A DNA stretch of 5,692 nucleotides from Gemmatimonadota bacterium (GTDB lineage Bacteria > Gemmatimonadota > Gemmatimonadetes > Gemmatimonadales > GWC2-71-9), in assembly GCA_003221075.1 (NCBI GenBank), contig QHUF01000095.1, positions 1 to 5,692 of the forward strand, in the 5' to 3' direction. The notes under the pieces were generated by a model. It searched no databases, was not told the origin of the DNA, and was given only the letters and a program-made list of their open reading frames with translations. The translations under genes were made by a program, and so were the position numbers. Numbering within the stretch: position 1 is the first letter of the stretch; every line of letters begins with the position of its first letter. Shown here in pieces: positions 1 through 5,089 of the stretch.

Positions 1-273
1 GCGAAGGTTCGCTTCGGGGCCGGGCAGCAGCGACACGGTGTACCCCGGCACGTTCTCCGCCAGCACGTGACCATTGCGATCGTAGATGACGCCGCGGGGC
101 GCGGGGAGCGGAATCGGCCGCAACCGATTCGTCTCCGACTGCAGCTGATACTTGCCGTGCCCGAGGATTTGCGTGCGGAAGAACGCCATCACCATGATGC
201 CCAGCACGATCCACACTCCCGTCCGCGCCACGCCCAGGCGGCGATCGAGGAGGTGCGGATGAAAGGCGTTCAC
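1..273 (-). CDS. mrdA: Penicillin-binding protein 2 (peptidoglycan transpeptidase of the elongasome), N-terminal part only
   Basis: This is the first 91 codons of a class B penicillin-binding protein, cut by the left edge. PBP2 cross-links new lateral-wall peptidoglycan in the periplasm, working with RodA and MreBCD. Visible are a short cytoplasmic N-terminus, one membrane anchor at about residues 18-32 (GVWIVLGIMVMAFF), then a periplasmic stretch through residues 50-76. That stretch holds the family-typical segment PAPRGVIYDRNGHVLAEN (residues 57-74), the PRG.IYDRNG signature of the PBP dimerisation region. The catalytic SxxK, SxN and KTG motifs lie beyond the window. The chosen start is GTG at 273, whose GTGA overlaps the mreD stop codon; a G-rich stretch just upstream may serve as ribosome binding site. 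Operon position after mreD is the usual one for mrdA. Identity is known-family recognition by eye; a divisome PBP3 is unlikely in this context. Confidence 0.9.
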   Translation of the reverse strand, partial: MNAFHPHLLDRRLGVARTGVWIVLGIMVMAFFRTQILGHGKYQLQSETNRLRPIPLPAPRGVIYDRNGHVLAENVPGYTVSLLPGPEANLR

Positions 274-791
274 GCCGACGCCCCCAGAGCGCCCGTGGCG
301 CCCGGCCGCCGGGGCGACAGCCAGTGGCGGAAGAGCGAGAACACCACGACACCAACCATCGCGGTCGTCAGACTCTGCAACGGCGACCACACCAGCAGCT
401 CCCAGGCGACCTGGGAGCTCTGCAACCGGCCCGAGACGACCAGCACGATGAAGTTGCGCAGCCACGTGCCGGCGAAAAACAGACATCCCTTGACGAAGAC
501 GTGCTCGGCAAAAAACACGGCCTTCGCCCACGACGACATGAAGCCGACGAGCGTGTGCGCCAGCGCTCCCGCTCCGAAGCTCGCGGGCGTCAGCGCGTCC
601 CGCAGCAAGCCGAGCACGAATCCCGCAGCGGCGCTCTTTCCCGGTTCCGCCCGGATCGTGTAGATGAGCAACGCCAGCAGCAGAAAGTCAGGCGCCACGC
701 GATCGCCGCCCAGATGGCTGCGCACGGTGAACTGCAGGACGACGAGCACGATCATGAGGATCGGGTAGCGGTACCGATCGGTCCGTCTCAT
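270..791 (-). CDS. mreD: Rod shape-determining membrane protein MreD
   Basis: A 173-residue integral membrane protein, close to the usual MreD length of about 160-180. It bridges MreC and the PBP2/RodA machinery in the inner membrane. Hydrophobic segments are visible at about residues 9-23, 35-47, 53-63, 75-85, 88-107, 112-121 and 140-153; the real number of spans is probably five or six. The N-terminus is basic (RRTDRYRYP). The family is weakly conserved, so the call rests on size, hydrophobicity and position between mreC and the PBP2 gene. Start ATG at 791 overlaps the mreC stop as ATGA, implying translational coupling; a GAGG about 10 nt upstream may be a weak ribosome binding site. The stop overlaps the next gene's GTG. 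The coding sequence contains a strong hairpin (397-419), listed separately. Confidence 0.9.
   Translation of the reverse strand: MRRTDRYRYPILMIVLVVLQFTVRSHLGGDRVAPDFLLLALLIYTIRAEPGKSAAAGFVLGLLRDALTPASFGAGALAHTLVGFMSSWAKAVFFAEHVFVKGCLFFAGTWLRNFIVLVVSGRLQSSQVAWELLVWSPLQSLTTAMVGVVVFSLFRHWLSPRRPGATGALGASA
397..419. repeat. Perfect 10-bp inverted repeat (hairpin) inside mreD
   Basis: AGCTCCCAGG at 397-406 is followed by a 3-base spacer and its exact reverse complement at 410-419. In the mreD messenger (minus strand) this would fold as a GC-rich 10-bp stem with a 3-nt loop. It lies in the codons for roughly residues 125-132 (SSQVAWEL). There is no T-tract after it, so it is not a standard terminator. 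It may be a chance structure or an mRNA element; nothing else supports a role. Confidence 0.5.
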
Positions 792-1663
792 CGTGGCGGT
801 ACCTCGTTGGGAAGTGTGCTGTCTGGAACGGTGAACGCGTTGCGCAAATCAGACCCCGCGGGACGCGAAGATGTCAGAATCATCACATGCGACAGCTCGG
901 CCGGATGAATCATGGGTCGGACGAGGTAGGTGCGTCCCCACCCCTTCTCTTCGCCGGCCGGACCGATCACCACGCCGATCGGGATGCCGCGCGGAAACAC
1001 GCCACCGAGGCCGGACGTCACGATGACCGTCCCGGCCGGCACCTGCTGGCGATACAACACGCCCTGCAGCTCGAGCAGCCAGACCCTGGGCCCTTCCGCA
1101 CCATGGGGCGCGGCGATCCCGACCACGCTGCCGTCCCTGGCGACCGCGCTGGCGCGAAACTCGGGGTGTGCCCAGCTCAGGACGACGCTGGTATGCTCGT
1201 CCACCGACGCGACCAAGCCCACGAGCCCCTCGGGGCTGATCACGGCCGAGAGCGGCCGCACCCCTTCCCGCTTCCCCGCCGACACCACGAAGCTGAGCGG
1301 GTTGGTCGGTTCGGGCTGATGCAGGATTTCCGCGGGGACATAGCCGCCGCCCAGACGGGCGGTGAGACCCAGGAGGCCGCGCAGCCGCGCGTTCTCGCTG
1401 CGGAGCTCAGGGACGAAGGTGGCGGCGAGGGCCACGGAATCGCGCTGCGCCACGACCGCGTCGTACCGGTACCGCGCCGCCGCGAGCAGCTCGGTCTGGC
1501 GCTGCAGAAACAGGAAGGGCGCGAGCACACTCTGGCGCAATCCCTGGGCGAGCGGGTCACGCCATTGATCGGGAAGGCTCAGCGCGGCGATCGACAGCCC
1601 CACGCAGAGGATGAACAGCAGCGTGTCGCCCCGGGACGCATAGCGATCCGTTCCGATCGCCAT
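788..1663 (-). CDS. mreC: Rod shape-determining protein MreC
   Basis: A 291-residue bitopic membrane protein of normal MreC size. MreC is the periplasmic scaffold that binds and activates PBP2 during elongation. Seen in order: a short cytoplasmic tail, one membrane helix at about residues 14-30, an alpha-helical (probably coiled-coil) segment at about 50-100 rich in Arg, Glu, Ala and Leu and ending in SENARLRGLLGL, then the beta-rich core from about 108 to 265. The core carries a strong family signature, VIVTSGLGGVFPRGIPIG, at residues 213-230. The last 25 residues are polar and probably disordered. Start ATG at 1663 lies only 4 bp after the mreB stop; no clear Shine-Dalgarno sequence is visible, so coupling to mreB is likely. 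The gene overlaps mreD by ATGA. Confidence 0.95.
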   Translation of the reverse strand: MAIGTDRYASRGDTLLFILCVGLSIAALSLPDQWRDPLAQGLRQSVLAPFLFLQRQTELLAAARYRYDAVVAQRDSVALAATFVPELRSENARLRGLLGLTARLGGGYVPAEILHQPEPTNPLSFVVSAGKREGVRPLSAVISPEGLVGLVASVDEHTSVVLSWAHPEFRASAVARDGSVVGIAAPHGAEGPRVWLLELQGVLYRQQVPAGTVIVTSGLGGVFPRGIPIGVVIGPAGEEKGWGRTYLVRPMIHPAELSHVMILTSSRPAGSDLRNAFTVPDSTLPNEVPPR

Positions 1664-1667
1664 GCGA

Positions 1668-2684
1668 CTACGTGGTCAAAACGTTGCGGTACTTCTCCGG
1701 AGCGTCGAGGATACGCCCCGCCCCACGCACCACGCAGGTCATGGGGTCCTCGTCCAGGTGAATCGGCAACCCCGTTTCCTGCTGCAGGAGCAGGTCGAGT
1801 CCGCGAATCAAGGCGCCGCCGCCGGTCATCACGATGCCGCGGTCCACGATGTCGGACGCGAGCTCGGGCGGTGTGATTTCGAGGGCGCGCCGCACCGCGT
1901 CGACGATCTGTTGAATCGGCTCCTGCACCGCCTCGCGAATCTCGCTCGAATGGACGCGCACGATCTTGGGAATTCCCGACACGAGGTCGCGCCCTTTCAC
2001 TTCCATCTCGCGCTCTTCGCCGATGGGCGCCGCCGAGCCGATCTGAATCTTGATCTGCTCCGCCGTCGGCTCGCCGATCAGCAAGTTGTAATTCTTGCGC
2101 ATGAACTGCACGATGGCCTGATCGAGCTCGTCCCCGCCCGTGCGGATCGACGTGTCGGAGACGATGCCCGACAGCGCGATCACCGCGATCTCCGTCGTCC
2201 CGCCGCCGATGTCGATCACCATGTTGCCCGTGGGCGTTTCGACGGGAAGTCCCACGCCGATCGCCGCGGCCATCGGTTCGGCCACCATGTAGACTTCCTT
2301 GGCGCCCGCCGACTGCGCGGAGTCGCGCACCGCGCGCTTCTCCACTTCGGTGATGCCGCTCGGCACACACACGATGACTTTCGGACGCACCCGAAACAGA
2401 TGGCGGTCGATGATGGTCTTGAGGAAAAAGCGCAGCATCTTCTCCGTCACGTCGAAGTCGGCGATGACGCCGTCCTTCAGGGGGCGAACGGCGAGAATGC
2501 CGTCAGGCGTGCGGCCGAGCATGCGCTTCGCTTCGAGGCCGATGCCTTTGACTTTGCCGGTTGCTTTTTCGATTGCCACAACGGAGGGTTCGTTCAACAC
2601 GATCCCTTCGCCGCGGACGTAGACGAGAGTGTTAGCTGTGCCAAGGTCCACGGCGATTTCGTTCGCCGGGCTCCATGCACCCAT
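1668..2684 (-). CDS. mreB: Rod shape-determining actin homologue MreB
   Basis: A 338-residue bacterial actin with full-length architecture. It polymerises under the inner membrane and orients the Rod complex that builds the lateral wall. Actin-fold nucleotide motifs are intact: phosphate-1 DLGTANTLVY at residues 13-22, the connecting segment AEPMAAAIGVGLP at 135-147, phosphate-2 DIGGGTTEIAV at 158-168, and the adenosine motif MTGGGALIRGLD at 286-297. NEPSVVAI (31-38) and CVPSGITEVEKRA (106-118) are also typical of MreB. I chose ATG at 2684 because it puts the first beta-strand at the usual distance from the N-terminus. In-frame GTG codons at 2711 and 2756 would add 9 or 24 residues. The 9-residue version would include WLNFK, which could be part of a membrane-binding amphipathic helix. 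None of these starts has a good Shine-Dalgarno sequence. First gene of the mreBCD-mrdA operon. Confidence 0.97.
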   Translation of the reverse strand: MGAWSPANEIAVDLGTANTLVYVRGEGIVLNEPSVVAIEKATGKVKGIGLEAKRMLGRTPDGILAVRPLKDGVIADFDVTEKMLRFFLKTIIDRHLFRVRPKVIVCVPSGITEVEKRAVRDSAQSAGAKEVYMVAEPMAAAIGVGLPVETPTGNMVIDIGGGTTEIAVIALSGIVSDTSIRTGGDELDQAIVQFMRKNYNLLIGEPTAEQIKIQIGSAAPIGEEREMEVKGRDLVSGIPKIVRVHSSEIREAVQEPIQQIVDAVRRALEITPPELASDIVDRGIVMTGGGALIRGLDLLLQQETGLPIHLDEDPMTCVVRGAGRILDAPEKYRNVLTT

Positions 2685-2830
2685 TTTGAAATTCAGCCAG
2701 CTTGGTGGCACGTGATCGTCGGTATTAGAGTGAGGCGGGTTGATGCGAACGGGCACAAGGTAATGAAATGCGTAACCTCAAGCAAGGATGAAGCTTGACG
2801 GCCCTTTCCGGCCCGGCTAGGCTTTCGCCC
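2685..2830. promoter_or_regulatory. Divergent intergenic region between mreB and the ferredoxin gene
   Basis: These 146 bp must carry both outward promoters. For mreB, a TCTAAT (-10-like, 5 of 6 matches) reads on the minus strand at 2729-2724, but no convincing -35 lies at the right distance. On the plus strand, TTGATG (2740-2745) and TGAAAT (2764-2769) are 18 bp apart and could be a second promoter. A small inverted repeat, TCAAGC (2778-2783) and GCTTGA (2793-2798), could be an operator but is short enough to be chance. All promoter readings here are inference. Confidence 0.35.
2795..2823 (+). promoter_or_regulatory. Candidate promoter giving a leaderless ferredoxin transcript
   Basis: TTGACG (2795-2800, 5 of 6 to the -35 consensus) is followed after exactly 17 bp by TAGGCT (2818-2823), which fits the TANNNT type of -10. 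Transcription from it would start about 7 nt downstream, at or next to the ATG at 2831. That is the layout of a leaderless mRNA and would explain why the ribosome binding site is poor (only TAGG at 2818-2821). The -10 is weak against the standard consensus. Confidence 0.35.
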
Positions 2831-3070
2831 ATGCGTCGCGTGACGCCCGACACAATTGCCGTGGTGGACCTGGCGGTGTGCGACCGTTGCGGCCTCTGTT
2901 TACCGCTCTGCCCACCAGAAGCGATTCATCTTGAGTTGAACGTCCTAACCGTGGACGGCGCGACGTGTACAGGCTGCGAGAAGTGCATAGCGCCCTGCCC
3001 CGTAGGTGCGTTGGGAATGACTGCCCTAGCCCCCAACCCCCGATCCCTAGCCCCCGCCTCTCATGCCTGA
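2831..3070 (+). CDS. Small 2[4Fe-4S] ferredoxin
   Basis: A 79-residue bacterial-type ferredoxin, a soluble low-potential electron carrier. Two complete cluster motifs of the form CxxCxxCxxxCP are visible: Cys17, 20, 23, 27 (CDRCGLCLPLCP) and Cys46, 49, 52, 56 (CTGCEKCIAPCP). No Cys is missing, so two [4Fe-4S] clusters are expected. The gene overlaps the downstream flavoprotein reductase by 8 bp, so it is most simply that enzyme's electron donor. The start is ATG at 2831; an in-frame TTG at 2795 would add 12 residues without family resemblance and coincides with a likely promoter element. The last 15 residues or so (from about residue 65, LAPNPRSLAPASHA) are not ferredoxin-like and are encoded by a heptamer repeat tract, so the tail is probably an acquired extension. 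The exact redox partner is inference. Confidence 0.9.
   Translation: MRRVTPDTIAVVDLAVCDRCGLCLPLCPPEAIHLELNVLTVDGATCTGCEKCIAPCPVGALGMTALAPNPRSLAPASHA
3023..3057 (+). repeat. Five tandem 7-bp units forming the 3' end of the ferredoxin gene
   Basis: Read in sevens, the tract is GCCCTAG, CCCCCAA, CCCCCGA, TCCCTAG, CCCCCGC. The 11-mer CCCTAGCCCCC occurs twice, at 3024 and 3045, exactly 21 bp (three units) apart. Because 21 is a multiple of three, the repeat is read in frame and gives LAP twice at a 7-residue interval in the protein tail. The tract also fills the place where the downstream reductase gene (ATG at 3063) would normally have its ribosome binding site. The same 10-mer CCCTAGCCCC recurs at 4291-4300. 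The form recalls the heptanucleotide STRR repeats of cyanobacteria, but I make no claim of common origin. Confidence 0.7.
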
Positions 3071-4238
3071 CGTCGACGTCCTGGTAGTGGGCGCCGGGCC
3101 GGCCGGGGCGGTTGCCGCCCGACATGCGAAGCAGGCGGCGCGCCAGCTCGACGTCGTGTTGCTCGAACGCGACAGGGCGGTCGGGTCCCCCGTGCGCTGT
3201 GCCGAAGGCGTCGGCCACGCCGGTCTGCGCGAGTTCGCCGATCCCGACGGCGCTGACTGGGTATCCCGGCGGATCACCGACGTCATTTTCCAGGCGCCCG
3301 ATGACACCGAGGTAGTGCTCGCCGACTGCGGCCTCGGCTGGATTCTCGACCGAACGCGGTTCGACGCGCATCTCGCGGCCGAAGCAGCAGCGTCCGGTGC
3401 GCAGGTGCTCGTCGGCGCCGAAGCGACCGGCATGTCGCGCAACGGTGATGGACGTTGGCACGTGCGCGTGAAGGAGCGCGGGAGGGACGAGCTTTACCGC
3501 ACGCGCATCGTCATCGGGGCCGATGGCGTCGAAACGATGGTCGGTCGCTGGGCCGGACTCGACACCCGCGTTCCTGCGCGTGATATGGAGTCATGCGCAC
3601 AGTACGTGCTCCAAGGGATCGATTTCAATCCCGACGCGATTTACTTGCAGTTCAGCAATGCCATCGCGCCCGGTGGCTATGCCTGGATTTTCCCCAAAGC
3701 GGTCGGCGTGGCCAACGTTGGTCTGGGGCTCGTTGCGTTGAAGACCAATGGCCGCAACGCGCGCGAGTACCTGGACGCGTGGATCGCCCGACGTTTTCCG
3801 AACGGCGCCCGCACCGGCTACACGGTCGGCGGTGTCATCGTGCATACGACGATCAAGAAGACGTATGCGGACGGCGTGATGGTCGCGGGGGATGCCGCGC
3901 ACATGATCAATCCCCTTTCAGGGGGCGGGATCGTCAACGCGATGAAGGCGGGACGCCTGGCCGGCCGCACCGCGGCAGCCGCGATCTGCGCCGGTGACAC
4001 GAGCGAGCGGCGCTTGGCGGCGTATCATGACGCCTGGATGCAGCTCCTCGGCGAGGATCACCTCAAGTACTACCGCATCAAACAGGCGCTCGAGAATGTC
4101 GACGATGCGTCTTTCAATAAACTGGCGCGCACCGTGAACAAGATTCCAGCGGCAAAGCGGACACTCGGCAGGGTCTTCACCCACGCGCTGATCAGGCATC
4201 CGCAGCTGATTCCCGTAGCGGCGCGGTTCTTTGTCTAG
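3063..4238 (+). CDS. FAD-dependent geranylgeranyl reductase family protein
   Basis: A 391-residue flavoprotein of the geranylgeranyl reductase family, which hydrogenates double bonds in isoprenoid chains. Motifs in order: Rossmann GAGPAG (10-15) with acidic Glu35 at the end of the second strand for the FAD ribose; RCAEGV (45-50), typical of the archaeal-type reductases; GADG (152-155); YAWIFP at 206-211 leading to GLG at 220-222, the conserved YxWxFP...GxG substrate-pocket motif; and GDAAHMINPLSGGGI (276-290), which binds the FAD pyrophosphate. The basic, hydrophobic C-terminus (about 340-391) may touch the membrane. No Shine-Dalgarno sequence precedes ATG 3063; translation is probably coupled to the ferredoxin gene by their 8-bp overlap. 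In Methanosarcina acetivorans such a reductase uses a ferredoxin, which supports the pairing. The substrate here (menaquinone tail, polyprenyl phosphate or lipid) is unknown. A BchP/ChlP role is less likely from the motifs and context. Its TAG stop is the first part of a repeat element. Confidence 0.88.
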   Translation: MPDVDVLVVGAGPAGAVAARHAKQAARQLDVVLLERDRAVGSPVRCAEGVGHAGLREFADPDGADWVSRRITDVIFQAPDDTEVVLADCGLGWILDRTRFDAHLAAEAAASGAQVLVGAEATGMSRNGDGRWHVRVKERGRDELYRTRIVIGADGVETMVGRWAGLDTRVPARDMESCAQYVLQGIDFNPDAIYLQFSNAIAPGGYAWIFPKAVGVANVGLGLVALKTNGRNAREYLDAWIARRFPNGARTGYTVGGVIVHTTIKKTYADGVMVAGDAAHMINPLSGGGIVNAMKAGRLAGRTAAAAICAGDTSERRLAAYHDAWMQLLGEDHLKYYRIKQALENVDDASFNKLARTVNKIPAAKRTLGRVFTHALIRHPQLIPVAARFFV

Positions 4239-5089
4239 GGCTTCGGGCCTCGGGCCTCGGGGTTAGGAAGTGACGTTCCGAGGCCCCAGGCCCTAGCCCC
4301 GAGCCCCTGCATCACCGACGTCCCAACAGCACACCGATTGGCCGCGTGCCCAACGAATCTCCCCAATGATCCGAGTGCATCAGTTCGCAGCCCGAACGGC
4401 ACGTCGCCTCGATCCCAGAAATAGACCGGCACCCGCGACCGGCATAGCGCTTCTCCGCTTCCCTTCACTCCTGCGAACCCGAGCTCATAGCCGGCGTTCC
4501 GAGCATGCCGCAGGATGCGCGTATCGACGGCGCCGAATGGATAGGCGATTGCCCGGCCGGCTTCCGCGCCGAGACGCGCGGTCAGGGTCTTACGCGAGCC
4601 TCGAAGCTCCGTTTCGATCGCCGCATCATCCAGCCACGTGAGCCGGCGATGGGTCGCGCTATGCGAGGCGAATTCGAACCCACGCGCGTGCCACTGCTCG
4701 ATCTGGGGCCAACTCAGGTGTTGCAGGCGATTCCAGGTGTATTGCACGTCCCAGGTATTCACCTTCCCGACGTAGTCTGTAATAAGGAAGGTGGTGGCCG
4801 TGAAGCCGAGGTCCGCGAGAATGGGATACGCGGAGTCGACGAGGGAGGCGTAGCCGTCGTCGCAGGTCAAGAGGAATTCGCGCGATGGGGGATTGTGTAG
4901 GGGCGCAGCATGCTGCGCCCCTACGTCGTTGTTCCGACGCGCAAAGTCGTCCAGCGTGAGCGTCCGCCATCCAGCCTGCGCCAACGCGGTCATTTGCCGC
5001 GCAAAGACGGACCGGCCCACCCGAGTAACGCCCAGCTCGAGCGGGCCGCCGATACGATGGTAGCAGAGAACGGGAGGCTGACGCCTCAT
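4235..5089 (-). CDS. Polysaccharide deacetylase (NodB homology domain)
   Basis: A 284-residue carbohydrate esterase family 4 type protein, expected to remove acetyl groups from N-acetylated sugars in a metal-dependent reaction. Motif 1 is TCDDGY (75-80; Phe of the common TFDDGY replaced by Cys), with the catalytic base and metal Asp. Motif 2 is SHSATH (142-147), with metal ligands His143 and His147. Motif 3 is AYPFG (182-186). The N-terminal strand PVLCYHRIG (6-14) is usual for the family. No signal peptide or membrane helix is visible, so it may act in the cytoplasm on a polysaccharide precursor. The start is ATG at 5089: it overlaps the upstream stop as ATGA and has GGAGG 6 nt before it; a start at 5167 would add a non-family stretch over the upstream gene. 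Two oddities: residues 56-64 come from a perfect palindrome, and residues 262-284 from a heptamer inverted repeat. The stop shares CTAG with the convergent reductase gene. Confidence 0.9.
   Translation of the reverse strand: MRRQPPVLCYHRIGGPLELGVTRVGRSVFARQMTALAQAGWRTLTLDDFARRNNDVGAQHAAPLHNPPSREFLLTCDDGYASLVDSAYPILADLGFTATTFLITDYVGKVNTWDVQYTWNRLQHLSWPQIEQWHARGFEFASHSATHRRLTWLDDAAIETELRGSRKTLTARLGAEAGRAIAYPFGAVDTRILRHARNAGYELGFAGVKGSGEALCRSRVPVYFWDRGDVPFGLRTDALGSLGRFVGHAANRCAVGTSVMQGLGARAWGLGTSLPNPEARGPKP
4238..4307. repeat. 70-bp imperfect inverted repeat built of 7-bp units at the convergent gene ends
   Basis: Two 32-base arms (4238-4269 and 4276-4307) flank the spacer GTGACG; 24 of 32 positions pair. 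The left arm reads in sevens as GGGCTTC, GGGCCTC, GGGCCTC, GGGGTTA. The right arm reads TTCCGAG, GCCCCAG, GCCCTAG, CCCCGAG. Read on the matching strand, both arms and the tract at 3023-3057 share a unit near NAGSCCC. The left end supplies the TAG stop of the reductase gene. The rest is open on the minus strand and encodes the last 23 or so residues of the deacetylase. It could form a hairpin at the 3' end of both transcripts and help terminate them, but it has no T-tract. Confidence 0.7.
4897..4924. repeat. Perfect 28-bp palindrome inserted in frame in the deacetylase gene
   Basis: GTAGGGGCGCAGCA (4897-4910) is followed at once by its exact reverse complement (4911-4924), with no spacer and no mismatch. 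In the deacetylase reading frame it encodes residues 56-64 (VGAQHAAPL), in the loop between the strand ending TLDDFARR and the motif-1 strand EFLLTCDDGY. With flanking bases the extra segment looks about 10-15 residues longer than this loop usually is. It has the form of a REP- or MITE-like palindromic element that kept the frame open. Chance is very unlikely at 14 matched base pairs. Copy number elsewhere cannot be seen from this window. Confidence 0.8.

Noticed and set aside
887..1876. 329-codon open frame on the plus strand opposite mreC
   Set aside because: Low-complexity Arg/His/Pro-rich shadow of mreC with no family resemblance.
1662..2798. 378-codon open frame on the plus strand opposite mreB
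   Set aside because: Its frame mirrors mreB codon bias in GC-rich DNA; the translation is rich in His, Arg and Asp with no domain, and mreB on the other strand is certain.
2778..2798. TCAAGC/GCTTGA inverted repeat as an operator
   Set aside because: Only 6-bp arms with a 9-bp spacer and no recognised regulator site; chance is a fair explanation.
3069..3080. 12-bp palindrome GACGTCGACGTC at the reductase start
   Set aside because: It falls in the codons for the hydrophobic/acidic strand DVDV of the FAD-binding fold and is expected from GC-rich Asp-Val codons.
2817..3461. Minus-strand open frames across the ferredoxin and reductase genes
   Set aside because: They lie opposite two genes with complete cofactor-binding motifs and show no recognisable domain.
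4238..4307. Simple Rho-independent terminator
   Set aside because: The stem is long, imperfect and made of heptamer repeats, with no T-tract on either side; any terminator role is kept only as a possibility.
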